This document shows, in pieces, positions 25,747 through 35,200 of a DNA stretch of 35,660 nt (the stretch's first letter is position 1; each line of letters starts with the position of its first letter). Source of the stretch: Acidimicrobiaceae bacterium (GTDB lineage: Bacteria; Actinomycetota; Acidimicrobiia; Acidimicrobiales; Aldehydirespiratoraceae); NCBI GenBank assembly GCA_026710865.1, contig JAPOQG010000247.1, positions 1 through 35,660 of the forward strand, in the 5' to 3' direction. Below the pieces are notes generated by a model. That model saw nothing but the letters and a program-made list of their open reading frames with translations. It was not told where the DNA came from and did not search any database. A program made the position numbers and the translations under genes.

Positions 25747-26904
25747 TCAGGACGCCGAGTCGAGCGCTTCGGCGCAGCGGTCCAGCGAGTAGTCGATGAA
25801 CTGGCGTGCCCCGCTGTCGTCGTAGTGCTGGTTGTCGCCCATGGCGCCGGCGGCGTGGCGCACCCTCACGCCCTCGATGATGCAGGCCACCCGCCAGAAC
25901 TGCAGGGCCACGTACCAGCCGAGTGACGACAGGTCCCGGTCGGAGCGCCGGCTGTAGCGCTCCAGCACGTCTGCGGGCGTGCCGAACCCCTCGACGGTGG
26001 TGGGCATGTCGGCCAGGCGGCCCGTCGCGCCCGGGTCGCCCCACCAGGTCATCAGCCCGGCCACGTCGACCAGCACGTCGCCGAGGGTGCAAAGCTCCCA
26101 GTCGAGCACCGCGGCCACCGATCCGTCGGCGGCCATGATGCAGTTGTCGAGGCGGTAATCGCCGTGCACGATGCCGGTGCCCTGCTGGTCGGGGATCGAC
26201 GCCACCAGCCGGTCGTGGAGCTCCCGCACCAGGGGCATGTCGCGGTCCGATCCCTCGTCCACCTGGCGCTGCCAGCGTCGCAGCTGGCGGGCGCAGTATC
26301 CCTCGCGGCGGCCGAGGTCGCCCAGCCCCACGTCGTCGGGATCCAGCGAGTGCAGGTCGGCGAGGGTGTCGATGATCGACAGGGCCATCACCGGCCGCAC
26401 CGCCTCGTCCACTGCGATGGCGTCGTCGCGGTCGAACACCACCGAGCCGTCCACATGGTCCATGACGTAGAAGTCGGCGCCGTTCACGTCCGGGTCGGTG
26501 CACAGCCCCAGTGCGGGCGGCACCGGCACCGGCGTGGGCGCCAGCGCCGAGATGACCCGGTGCTCGCGGCCCATGTCGTGGGCGCTGGCCAGCACATGGC
26601 CGGTGGGCGGTCGCCGCAGGACCACCCGGCGTCCGGCGGCGTCGGTCACCACGAAGGTGAGGTTGGACGCCCCTCCCGCGATGGGATCGAAGTCGAGCGG
26701 CGGGACCACCCCCACCTCGGCGGCCAGCCACGCCGTGACCGGCTCCGGATCGATTCCCTTCGGTGCCCGGGCCACGGCGCTAGCGTCGCCGGGCCGCTCC
26801 CCGATTGCAAACAGCAGCGGATCGAGCGGGTCCACTCGCCGCGTCCTGCATCCGGGGATTGTGGCGGCGAGGCCGAAGCCGGCCGAACCTGAAGATATGC
26901 TCAA
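25747..26904 (-). CDS. APH-like phosphotransferase family protein
   Basis: 'IAGGASNLTFVVTDAAGRRVVLRRPPTGHVLASAHDMGREHRVISAL', 'GIVHGDYRLDNCIMAADGSVAAVLDWELCTLGDVLVDVAGLMTWW'. Confidence 0.9.
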   Translation of the reverse strand: MSISSGSAGFGLAATIPGCRTRRVDPLDPLLFAIGERPGDASAVARAPKGIDPEPVTAWLAAEVGVVPPLDFDPIAGGASNLTFVVTDAAGRRVVLRRPPTGHVLASAHDMGREHRVISALAPTPVPVPPALGLCTDPDVNGADFYVMDHVDGSVVFDRDDAIAVDEAVRPVMALSIIDTLADLHSLDPDDVGLGDLGRREGYCARQLRRWQRQVDEGSDRDMPLVRELHDRLVASIPDQQGTGIVHGDYRLDNCIMAADGSVAAVLDWELCTLGDVLVDVAGLMTWWGDPGATGRLADMPTTVEGFGTPADVLERYSRRSDRDLSSLGWYVALQFWRVACIIEGVRVRHAAGAMGDNQHYDDSGARQFIDYSLDRCAEALDSAS

Positions 26905-26943
26905 TGGAGACGACTACGCATCCCAAGGGGAGGTTTCGGCGCC

Positions 26944-28374
26944 ATGTTCACGGGCCTTAGCGCCAGGAACTTCAAGAGTTGGCGAGATGCCGAAAATGTC
27001 GCACTAGCTCCCGTTACAGGGTTCTTCGGCGCGAACAGCTCAGGCAAGACAAGCCTGCTCCAGACCCTCCTGCTCCTAAAGCAGACGGTCGCATCCGCAG
27101 ATCGCCGACAGGTGTTGAACCTGGGTGGTGATGAGCGTTCGCCTGTTTCCCTCGGGTTGCCTCGGGATATCTTCCATCGGAACAATTCTGCTGAGGCGAT
27201 GTCCTTTGGGTTCTGTTGGACGTCTCCAGGAATGGTTGAACCATCGGATCCTACGGATCCTGGCAAGACTCTTTTCTCGGCTGATCAGATCGAGTTCAAC
27301 ACAGTACTGGCCGCGCGAGAACTAAGCGGAGCAGCAGAGCCTGCGAACGAGATTCAACTCTATGTTGAGCAGTTCGTGTATTCACTCGGAGATACTTGCG
27401 TGCAGATGGTCACCAGCAAGGCACCGCGTCACCGAAAGCAGCCGGAGTACCGACTTGAGGCGAGCATCAACGGTGACGACAGCCATCTGACTAGGTTTCG
27501 GGGCCGGGGATGGGCTCTACCGCCGCCGGGCAAGTGCTACGGCTTCCCCGATGAGGTGTTCGCCTACTACCAAAACGCGGAGTTCATGGGTGACATTGAG
27601 CTTGAGCTAGAAAGGCAGTTCCGGGAGAGGCTCTTCTATCTGGGTCCACTCCGCAGCTACCCGGAGCGCCAATACACATGGCAAGGGTCATCACCAGGCG
27701 ACGTTGGCCGGGCCGGCGAGCGGGCGGTCGAAGCTTTGCTGGCGTCGCGCCGAATGGGTAGGCCGAACGCTCGCAAACTCAATCGCCGAGGACGCGCTAT
27801 CCGCCGCATAACGGTAGAAGCGCACGTAGCGGAATGGCTTCAGCAACTCGAGTTGATTGCCAAGTTCCAAGTGGAACGCATCTCCTCCGACGCCGACATC
27901 TACCGCGTCCGAGTGCGCCGTTCTGACACGGCGGAATGGGTGTATCTCACCGATGTCGGTTTCGGTGTGTCGCAGGTGCTTCCCGTGCTGGTGCTTCTCG
28001 CATACGTCGAAGAGGGATCAACGGTGCTGCTGGAGCAGCCTGAGATTCACCTGCACCCAGCAGTGCAGGCAGGCTTGGCAGACATAATCATTGAGGTTGC
28101 GACTGTCCGCCGGGTGCAGATCATCGTCGAGAGCCATAGTGAGCATCTGCTGAAGCGGTTGCAACGTAGAGTCGCGGAACGGCTCATCGACCCCGACCAG
28201 GTAGCTCTCTACTTCTGTGAGATCGCGGGCGGCGCTTCGCGGCTAAGCGAACTCAAAATGAACATCTTCGGCGAGATTGACAATTGGCCCCGAGACTTCT
28301 TCGGAGATCGATTCGGGGAGACTGCGGCCATTGTTGAGGCAGGCCTCAAACAGCGAGCAGATCTGAGTTCGTGA
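26944..28374 (+). CDS. OLD/AAA15-type ABC-like ATPase with DUF3696-like C-terminus
   Basis: Walker A 'FFGANSSGKTSLLQTLLLLKQ'; signature 'DVGFGVSQVLPVLV'; Walker B 'STVLLEQPEIHLHPAVQAGLAD'; 'QIIVESHSEHLLKRLQRRV'; C-term 'ELKMNIFGEIDNWPRDFFGDRFGE'. Confidence 0.92.
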   Translation: MFTGLSARNFKSWRDAENVALAPVTGFFGANSSGKTSLLQTLLLLKQTVASADRRQVLNLGGDERSPVSLGLPRDIFHRNNSAEAMSFGFCWTSPGMVEPSDPTDPGKTLFSADQIEFNTVLAARELSGAAEPANEIQLYVEQFVYSLGDTCVQMVTSKAPRHRKQPEYRLEASINGDDSHLTRFRGRGWALPPPGKCYGFPDEVFAYYQNAEFMGDIELELERQFRERLFYLGPLRSYPERQYTWQGSSPGDVGRAGERAVEALLASRRMGRPNARKLNRRGRAIRRITVEAHVAEWLQQLELIAKFQVERISSDADIYRVRVRRSDTAEWVYLTDVGFGVSQVLPVLVLLAYVEEGSTVLLEQPEIHLHPAVQAGLADIIIEVATVRRVQIIVESHSEHLLKRLQRRVAERLIDPDQVALYFCEIAGGASRLSELKMNIFGEIDNWPRDFFGDRFGETAAIVEAGLKQRADLSS

Positions 28375-28883
28375 TTCGGCCGGTAATCGACACGAATGTT
28401 CTGGTTGTGGCGAATGGCGCCGGCGATGCTGCTAGCCACGACTGCCGACTCGCAACGATCCGCTGGCTGCGTGATGTGATGAGGTCCCGGTCGCTGCTCC
28501 TTGACCTGGGTGTCGAGATACTTGGCGAATACCGGAAGCACTGCAGCCATTCGGGACAACCGGGCGTGGGCGACGAGTTCTTTCGGTGGGCACATGAGAA
28601 CCAAGGCTGGCTTCGTAGGGTCGAAATCTCGCCGGATGGTGCTGGGAGCTTCAAGGAGTTTCCGGCAGACCCGCATCTGGCTTCATTTGACTTGACTGAT
28701 CGCGTATTCGTGGCGGTATCGGTTGCCGCTGCATCGGCGGAGCCTCCGATATCCAACCAGATTGTGAACGCCGTCGATTCCGACTACTCACACTATGAGC
28801 ACGCACTACGTCGGGCTGGTGTTCACGTGACGGAACTCTGTCCGGGAGACTTGAAGCCTCATTCGGACACGTCTTCCGATTGA
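28371..28883 (+). CDS. PIN-like nuclease, translationally coupled to the ATPase
   Basis: 'VIDTNVLVVANG' start, 'DLGVEILGEYRKH', 'DLTDRVFVAVSVAA', 'VNAVDSDY': all expected PIN acidic positions are present. GTG start in a GTGA overlap with the ATPase stop. Confidence 0.8.
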   Translation: MIRPVIDTNVLVVANGAGDAASHDCRLATIRWLRDVMRSRSLLLDLGVEILGEYRKHCSHSGQPGVGDEFFRWAHENQGWLRRVEISPDGAGSFKEFPADPHLASFDLTDRVFVAVSVAAASAEPPISNQIVNAVDSDYSHYEHALRRAGVHVTELCPGDLKPHSDTSSD

Positions 28884-28896
28884 GGAGGAGATTCCC

Positions 28897-29868
28897 ATGA
28901 GGGTCGGCTTCATCGGATTGGGCAATGTGGGGTCGAAGCTGGCCGGCAGCCTGCTGCGCAACGGCTTCGATCTGGTGGTGCGGGACCTGGACCGCTCAGC
29001 CGCGGCCGAACTGGAGGCCAAGGGGGCGGGCTGGGCCGAGAGCCCCGCCGAGATGGCCGCCGGCGTCGACATGGTGATCACCTGCCTGCCCAGCCCCGCG
29101 GCCAGCGCGGCGGTGATGGAGGCCGGTGACGGCATCCTCGCCGGCTTCGCTTCCCGGGACGGCGCCGAGGCCCCGATCTGGGCCGAGATGAGCACCACCG
29201 ACGAGGCCGAGGTGCGCCGCCTGGCCGGACTCGTGTCGGCCGCGGGCGGGGTAGCGGTGGACTGCCCGGTGTCGGGCGGCTGCCACCGGGCCGCCACCGG
29301 CAACATCTCGATCTTCGCGGGCTGCGACCGCGCGACGTTCGAGCGGGCCCTGCCGGTGCTCACCGCCATGGGCCGCAACATCCTGCACGCCGGGGGAGTC
29401 GGGTCGGCGTCGATCCTCAAGGTGGTCACCAACTACCTGGCCTCCGCCAACCTGGTGTCGCTGTGCGAGGCGCTGGTCACCTCCAAGGTGGCCGGCATCG
29501 ATCTCAACACCGCCTATGAGGCCATCCGCATCTCGTCGGGCAACTCGTTCGTGCACGAGACCGAGAGCCAGGTGATCCTCAACGGCAGCCGCGACATCAA
29601 CTTCACGATGGACCTCGTGCAGAAGGACCTGTCGCTGTTCGCGGCGGTGGCCGAGCGGGCCGGCGTGCCGCTGGAGCTGTCGCCGGTGCTGATCGACATA
29701 TTCGACGACGCCGCGGCCCGGTACGGGCCCAGGGAGTGGTCCCCGAACGTGGTCCGCCGCTGGGAGGAGGCCACCGGGGTGTCGGTGCTGGCCCCCGGCT
29801 TCCCGGCCGAGATGATCGACGACGAGCCCGAGGTCCCCGGCCACGAGGTCGTCGTCACCCGCGGCTAA
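28897..29868 (+). CDS. NAD(P)-dependent beta-hydroxyacid dehydrogenase (3-hydroxyisobutyrate dehydrogenase-like)
   Basis: MRVGFIGLGNVGSKLAGSLLRNGFDLVVRDLDR, 'DCPVSGGCHRAATGNISIFAGC', 'GGVGSASILKVVTNYLASANLVSLCEAL'; GGAGGAG upstream. Confidence 0.93.
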   Translation: MRVGFIGLGNVGSKLAGSLLRNGFDLVVRDLDRSAAAELEAKGAGWAESPAEMAAGVDMVITCLPSPAASAAVMEAGDGILAGFASRDGAEAPIWAEMSTTDEAEVRRLAGLVSAAGGVAVDCPVSGGCHRAATGNISIFAGCDRATFERALPVLTAMGRNILHAGGVGSASILKVVTNYLASANLVSLCEALVTSKVAGIDLNTAYEAIRISSGNSFVHETESQVILNGSRDINFTMDLVQKDLSLFAAVAERAGVPLELSPVLIDIFDDAAARYGPREWSPNVVRRWEEATGVSVLAPGFPAEMIDDEPEVPGHEVVVTRG

Positions 29869-30107
29869 AGCGCAAGCTGTTCCAACAACTCCTCGACGGT
29901 CACTTGATGGTGAGCCGCGACGCTCTTCAGGATGCTGGAGAGGGTCTTGACTTTGATCGGGCTGTGAAGCGGGATGACTTCGTGATGCTCGCCGTTGACC
30001 TGTGTGGTGATGCGCACATGGGAGCCGCGTTGCCGGGTAGGTCGGTATCCGTACCGTTGCAGCGCTCGCTGGAGATCGGTTCCGCGCACATCGCGCGGCA
30101 GTCTCAC
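29865..30107 (-). CDS. hicA: HicA-like mRNA interferase toxin
   Basis: 'LQRALQRYGYRPTRQRGSHVRITTQVNGEHHEVIPLHSPIKVKTLSSILKSVAAHHQVTVEELLEQL' with the GSH catalytic motif. Confidence 0.9.
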   Translation of the reverse strand: MRLPRDVRGTDLQRALQRYGYRPTRQRGSHVRITTQVNGEHHEVIPLHSPIKVKTLSSILKSVAAHHQVTVEELLEQLAL

Positions 30108-30364
30108 AGCGAGAGCACTTCGTCCCGGACGAAATGCAGGCGGATCAGTCCGGGGCGCGGCATCGTCTCATCGAAGTAACACTCGACCGCCTCACGGATG
30201 TTCCCGCGGATCTCCTCGACCGTCTCTCCTTCGGTGTGGATGCCGTAGCCCGGGGCGCTGGCGGAGTATCCGCCGTCGATCTCGTCCTCACTGACCTCGA
30301 AGATGATCTCCGGCACGGGTGACGTCACGGTAATCTCCTCTCCCACCGCTTCGACGGTGCTCAC
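30104..30364 (-). CDS. hicB: HicB-like antitoxin
   Basis: 'IIFEVSEDEIDGGYSASAPGYGIHTEGETVEEIRGNIREAVECYFDE'; 4-bp overlap with hicA. Confidence 0.88.
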   Translation of the reverse strand: MSTVEAVGEEITVTSPVPEIIFEVSEDEIDGGYSASAPGYGIHTEGETVEEIRGNIREAVECYFDETMPRPGLIRLHFVRDEVLSL

Positions 30365-30403
30365 GGCAGCCGCGGGTGGGCACCTACAGTACCGGCTCGG
30401 CCT

Positions 30404-31672
30404 CTAGCCGAAGGCGCCTTCTGTGCGGAGGCCGGCGATCTGGTCGGGGTTCAGGCCCAGGACGTCGGCCATCACGTCTTCGGTGTGCTGGCCTACGGTG
30501 GGGGCCTTGGTGGGGGTGGGGGGCTTCTCGCCGTCCACGAACACTGGGAGGGGCAGCTGCTCGCAGCCCATGTCGGTGGTGGGCAGGAAGCCGATGCGGG
30601 CCTGGAACTGGGGGTCGTCGCCGATGTTGGCCGGGGTGTTGAACGGCGCGATGGGGGTGTTGGCCTCGTTGCTGAAGTCGAGCCAATCGGCACAGGTCCT
30701 GGTGGCGAAGATGGCCGTGAGTTCCCTCTGCAGCTCGGTGTTGCCCCGGGCGTGGTCGGCGTAGGTGGATCCCGGCCAGCGCTCGAACAGGTCCATACGG
30801 CCGACGCCTTCGCAGAAGTTGCGCCAGAAGGCCTGCTCGGAGGCCATGAACAGCACGTGGCCGTCGGATGCGGCGTAGGCCTGGTAGCGCACGCCCTCCC
30901 ACATTCCGGCCAGCCCCGCAGGGCGGCGCTCGTAGCCGTCGGACGGGTTTCCGGTGACCTCGTCGGCGGGCCGCAGGTAGGCCCTCTCGGTCTCGATGCG
31001 GTACCAGTCCATGTAGGCCGACGCGTCGGACTGGGCCACCTCGATCTGGCATCCCTCGCCGGTGTCCCGGGCCTTGACCACTGCGGCCAGCACGGCCATG
31101 GCGGCCAGCATCGGCCCCACGTTGATGCCCACGTTGGGCATGTTCGGGGGGATCCGGGTGAAGCCCTCGTCGTCGACGACCGGTTGCACGATCCCCGACC
31201 ATGTGTCGTAGGCGATGCCGTGGCTGGGCATGTCCTTGTACGGACCGGTTGCGCCGTAGCCCGACAGCGTGGCGAACACGAGCCGGGGGTTGGCCGCGCT
31301 CAGCACGTCGTAGCCGAGTCCGAGGCGGGCCAGGGTTCCCGGGCGCATGGCCTCGATCACCACGTCGGCGGTGGCGGCCAGGTCGATGTAGATCCGGCGA
31401 CCGGCCGGGTTCTTGAGGTCGAGGGTGACGCTGCGCTTGCCCCGGTGGGTGTGCAGGTGCAGCAGCGACACGCCCTCGACGATGGGCCAGGTCATCTGGC
31501 GGATGTAGTCGCCGGCGGGCGACTCGACCTTGATCACCTCCGCGCCCAGGTCGGCCAGGAACGTGCCCGCATGTCCCGGCCCCAGCAGGCTGGACTCGAT
31601 CACCCGGACCCTGGCCAGCAGCCCGGTGTTGCCTGCGGTTCGTGCCGCCTGCTCCTCGATCACGGCGGCCAT
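30404..31672 (-). CDS. CoA-transferase family III (CaiB/BaiF-type), second copy
   Basis: 'VRVIESSLLGPGHAGTFLADLGAEVIKVESPAGDYIRQMTWP', 'SVTLDLKNPAGRRIYIDLAATADVVIEAMRPGTLARLGLGYDVLSAANPRLVFATLSGYGATGPY'. Confidence 0.93.
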   Translation of the reverse strand: MAAVIEEQAARTAGNTGLLARVRVIESSLLGPGHAGTFLADLGAEVIKVESPAGDYIRQMTWPIVEGVSLLHLHTHRGKRSVTLDLKNPAGRRIYIDLAATADVVIEAMRPGTLARLGLGYDVLSAANPRLVFATLSGYGATGPYKDMPSHGIAYDTWSGIVQPVVDDEGFTRIPPNMPNVGINVGPMLAAMAVLAAVVKARDTGEGCQIEVAQSDASAYMDWYRIETERAYLRPADEVTGNPSDGYERRPAGLAGMWEGVRYQAYAASDGHVLFMASEQAFWRNFCEGVGRMDLFERWPGSTYADHARGNTELQRELTAIFATRTCADWLDFSNEANTPIAPFNTPANIGDDPQFQARIGFLPTTDMGCEQLPLPVFVDGEKPPTPTKAPTVGQHTEDVMADVLGLNPDQIAGLRTEGAFG

Positions 31673-31726
31673 TGTAGGGACGCCTCCCAGCGAGACCGGA
31701 CTGCCGGTCGGTCGCGGCGCCGAGGC

Positions 31727-33328
31727 TCAGGGATCGATGAGCACTCCGGGGTTGAGGATGCCGTTGGGGTCGAGGCGCTTCTTGACGGCCCGCACGGACT
31801 CGGCGAACAGCTCGGGCCGCTGACGGTCGTAGCCGTGGGGCCGGTGCATGCGCCCCACGGCGTGGTGGTGGGTGACGGTGCCGCCCGCGTCGACGACCGC
31901 CCGGTTGGCCTCGTCCTTGACGGCCTGCCATTGGGCGATCTCGCTGCCTTGGGCGCCCATGCCCGACCAGGTGTAGTAGGGGGCGGGGCCGTCGGTGTAG
32001 ACGTGGGTGAACCGGCACGACAGCGAGTGGTGCGGCCCGAACGTGTCGTCGAGCGCGGCGCCCACCCGGCTGCGGATCTCGGCGTCGAACTCGGGCCAGC
32101 GGTCCCAGGTGATGGCGGTCTCGAACGTGTCGTCGACCAGGCCCAGCGAGGTCTCCACGCCGTTGCCGACTCCGATGAAGGCGTTGCGCCAGGCGCCCAC
32201 CGCTCCTCCCCGGCCCGTCGGCGCGCCGGTGCCGTCGTCGACGCGGATGTCGTCGTCGTCCACGGTCCCGCCGCTGTCCCTGGCGATCTCGACCGCTTGG
32301 GCGATGTTGTGGCGCTGGGTCAGCTCGGCCGATTCGAACGACACGATCACCAGGGCCTGCTCGCCGTCGAGCCCGGCGGCGCGGCGGGCCTCGGCCGGGT
32401 CGAGGATGCGCAGGTTGGCCGGCCACAGCTTGGCCTGCACGAGGTGGCGGACAGCCTCGCAGCCCTCCTGCCACGACCCGAACGTGACCCCCGCAGTGGC
32501 CCGGAACACCGGCCTGCGCTGGATTCGCATCCAGGCCTCGGTGATGATCCCGTAGATCCCCTCGGAGCCGACAACCATCCGGTCGGGGCTGGGACCGGCG
32601 CCGGAGCCGGGCAGCCGGCGCGACTGGAACCAGCCGGCGGGGGTGATCATGCGCACCGACTCGACGAAGTCGTCGATGTGGGTGTGGTTGGTGGCGTAGT
32701 GGCCGCCCGAGCGGGTGGCGATCCAGCCGCCCAGGGTCGAGAACCGGAACGACTGCGGGAAGTGGCGCAGGGTGTGGCCGCTGGGCCGCAGCTGGTCCTC
32801 GAGGCAGGGACCGAACACTCCGGCCTGGATGCGGGCCGCCCGGGACACGTCGTCGATCTCCAGCACCCGGTCGAGCCGGTCCAGTGATATCACCACAGTC
32901 GGCCCCAGGTCGTCATGAGGGGTCACGCCCCACACCACCGACGATCCCCCGCCGTAGGGGACGGTCACGTAGCCGTTGGCGTCGCACCAGTCGAGGGTGG
33001 CCTCCACCTCGGTGTCGTCGCGGGGGTGGGCCACCGCGTCGGGCGGGTTGGGGAAGTCCAGGTTGAAGGCCCGGACCCGCTCGGTGAAGTGGGCTCCGTA
33101 GGCGTAGCGGGCCCGGTCGTAGGTCGTGGTCGAGCACCAGCCGGCCACCGAGTCGGGCACACCGATGCGGGGCGCCCGCAGTTCGGCGTCGCCCAGCGAG
33201 GGCACCGGCTCGGCCGTGACCTCGACGCCGTACCGCTTCGACAGCTTGGCCGCCAGCGCGGCCCGGTCCTCGTCGGTGGGCTCCTCTGACTCCAGGCACC
33301 AGGCCCAGAAGGATCTTCGGTCAGCCAA
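31727..33328 (-). CDS. FAD-linked oxidase, alkyl-DHAP synthase-like
   Basis: 'GYVTVPYGGGSSVVWGV', 'HFPQSFRFSTLGGWIATRSGGHYATNHTHIDDFVESVRMITPAG', 'GSEGIYGIITEAWMRI'. Confidence 0.9.
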   Translation of the reverse strand: MADRRSFWAWCLESEEPTDEDRAALAAKLSKRYGVEVTAEPVPSLGDAELRAPRIGVPDSVAGWCSTTTYDRARYAYGAHFTERVRAFNLDFPNPPDAVAHPRDDTEVEATLDWCDANGYVTVPYGGGSSVVWGVTPHDDLGPTVVISLDRLDRVLEIDDVSRAARIQAGVFGPCLEDQLRPSGHTLRHFPQSFRFSTLGGWIATRSGGHYATNHTHIDDFVESVRMITPAGWFQSRRLPGSGAGPSPDRMVVGSEGIYGIITEAWMRIQRRPVFRATAGVTFGSWQEGCEAVRHLVQAKLWPANLRILDPAEARRAAGLDGEQALVIVSFESAELTQRHNIAQAVEIARDSGGTVDDDDIRVDDGTGAPTGRGGAVGAWRNAFIGVGNGVETSLGLVDDTFETAITWDRWPEFDAEIRSRVGAALDDTFGPHHSLSCRFTHVYTDGPAPYYTWSGMGAQGSEIAQWQAVKDEANRAVVDAGGTVTHHHAVGRMHRPHGYDRQRPELFAESVRAVKKRLDPNGILNPGVLIDP

Positions 33329-33437
33329 TGGCGCTCCTCCGGCATCGTGGCGGACCGCGTCACGGTAGGCGTGACGGATCGACGCCGCCAGCGAAGCCGC
33401 CGCCAGGATCGCGATCCCTCGGAACTAGGATCGCTCG

Positions 33438-33765
33438 ATGCCCGGATCCGAATCTGCACACACAGCCCATTCCACCAACGTCGGCAACAACGGTGCTGGA
33501 GTGGCCTACACGGTGGACGCGGCCCGCCACTACGGCAGCGGCGACGCGGTGGTGCGAGCCCTCGACGGTGTGGACGCTTCCTTCGGCACCGGGGAGTTCA
33601 CCGCCATCATGGGGCCGTCGGGATCGGGGAAGTCCACCCTGATGCACTGCATGGCCGGGCTCGACACGCTCACGACCGGCAAGGTATTCATCGACGGTGA
33701 GGACATCACCGCGATGTCGGACCGTGAGCGCACGCTGCTGAGGCGCGACAAGCTCGGCTTCGTTC
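33438..33765 (+). pseudogene. 5' fragment of an ABC transporter ATPase (LolD/MacB-like), truncated after 'LRRDKLGFV'
   Basis: 'VRALDGVDASFGTGEFTAIMGPSGSGKSTLMHCMAGLDTLTTGKVFIDGEDITAMSDRERTLLRRDKLGFV' then unrelated sequence; Q-loop, signature and Walker B are missing. Confidence 0.85.
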
Positions 33766-33768
33766 GAC

Positions 33769-33815
33769 ATATTCCGGCGGTTAGGGTCGATAGTCGCCCA
33801 AAACCACCGGAAATT
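33769..33815. repeat. Imperfect inverted repeat/hairpin at the ABC-ATPase truncation point
   Basis: atATTCCGGcGGTTagGG... pairs with ...CCcaAAACCaCCGGAAAtt; arms of about 22 nt with several mismatches. Confidence 0.55.
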
Positions 33816-33943
33816 GAGAGAGCGAGGGCGGCGAGGCGATTTATGGCATCGCCGCACAGGCCTACTGAAAGATCTTGGCCAAGGGTGGGTGAGTGTCCGC
33901 ATTTGGTCGGAGGTCAGGGGCAATGGTGTCTGAGGGTCTCGGG

Positions 33944-35200
33944 CTAGGAACGATGCCCCTCGAGCGCATAGGGGTTGAGGAACTGGCGGCCCCAGAGCCG
34001 TTCTTTGTCGGCGCGGCTGGTTGCGGCGATGTCGCAGACCTCGTCCCAGTGTGCGTGGATCGCGGCGACTTGCTGGTCGGCGATCTCCTTGGCCTGGTTG
34101 GCGGTCAGGTGGTAGTGCCCGGCGTGGGCCACACAGCGCGCGACCTGGCTCAGGCGGTCCCCGTCGGGGCCGAAGGCCATCGCTTGGGCGGCCTCGCCGC
34201 CGGCGCGGGGCTGTGGGCAGATGTCGTATGCCGGCGTGAGCGTCAGATCGGCGCCGTCCCAGAAGGCAGAGTGGTTGCGGGCGTGGTCGTCTGTGTTGCT
34301 GACGAGGATGTTGAAGACGATGCGCGAGAACATCTCCCGCAGCGTCGCGTCGGCGTCGGTGAAGCGCGCCCGGATCTGGTGGGCCAGGTCGGCATAGGTC
34401 GCGTAGCGGCCTGAGATGCCGTATGCGTCGTGTCGTTGCAGGATGGTCAGTGCCGAGACCATCATGCGTCGAGCGCCTCTGGGTGTTCGGTCGAATCGCT
34501 CCACCATGAGAACCTCCCGGCCGAGCGCCTTGTCGAGTTCGACGGGGGCGGCGTCGATGCCGGCACGGCGGGCCAGTTCCATGGCGATGTACTCGGCCTT
34601 GACGACGGGGTAGGGGTCCGTGGACGATGAGAACTTGGCGATCATGCCTCGCTCGCCGTCAGCGATCAGCGCCTTGGGCCGCGCCCCGCCGACGGAGGTT
34701 CCATGGAGCAGGGCGCGGTTCAGCGCAGGGGTCAGCGGCTCACCCCTGTCGACGCGGTCTGCGGCCTCGGCCAACTCAGTCAGTGATGCCGAGTCCCCCG
34801 AGCGCGCCTCGTAGTGGGAAGCTGAGGTCTGGAAGTCGAGCGCTCCGATGCGGTCCGAACCAGACTCGAGCAGGTACGTCAGGATGGGCAGGTCGGAGTA
34901 TGCGTCGCCGCGGCGGTGTTCGATCGCCCGACGCCCCCAGGCATCGGGCGCGGCGTCTGCCACGCAGCCGGCGATCTCGCCCGACAGGGGCTGGAGCTCG
35001 CCGCGCCGCAGCGGCAACTCGGGCAAGTACAGCGCCATCGATCCGGATCGCTCGAGGTAGCTGCGGGCGTATGTGAAGGTGACGATGGCACCGCGGTCGT
35101 TCAACCTTCCTGCGACGACAGGCTCGGTTGCCGACGGCGGCCAGACCCACACGTACGCGCTATCAGGGTGCTGGGCGGGATCAGAAGTCGTCATCGACAC
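33944..35200 (-). CDS. hipA: HipA-like Ser/Thr kinase toxin
   Basis: 'ALLHGTSVGGARPKALI', 'VKAEYIAMELARRAGIDAAPVEL', 'LMVERFDR', 'NILVSNTDDHARNHSAFWDG', 'LTPAYDICPQPR'. Confidence 0.95.
   Translation of the reverse strand: MSMTTSDPAQHPDSAYVWVWPPSATEPVVAGRLNDRGAIVTFTYARSYLERSGSMALYLPELPLRRGELQPLSGEIAGCVADAAPDAWGRRAIEHRRGDAYSDLPILTYLLESGSDRIGALDFQTSASHYEARSGDSASLTELAEAADRVDRGEPLTPALNRALLHGTSVGGARPKALIADGERGMIAKFSSSTDPYPVVKAEYIAMELARRAGIDAAPVELDKALGREVLMVERFDRTPRGARRMMVSALTILQRHDAYGISGRYATYADLAHQIRARFTDADATLREMFSRIVFNILVSNTDDHARNHSAFWDGADLTLTPAYDICPQPRAGGEAAQAMAFGPDGDRLSQVARCVAHAGHYHLTANQAKEIADQQVAAIHAHWDEVCDIAATSRADKERLWGRQFLNPYALEGHRS

Noticed and set aside
30384-32474. 696-aa minus-strand ORF
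   Set aside because: Arg-rich shadow spanning the CoA-transferase and FAD-oxidase genes, which have clear family motifs in other frames.
33360-33923. 187-aa minus ORF across the truncation junction
   Set aside because: Joins antisense of the ABC ATPase to the hairpin region; no domain.
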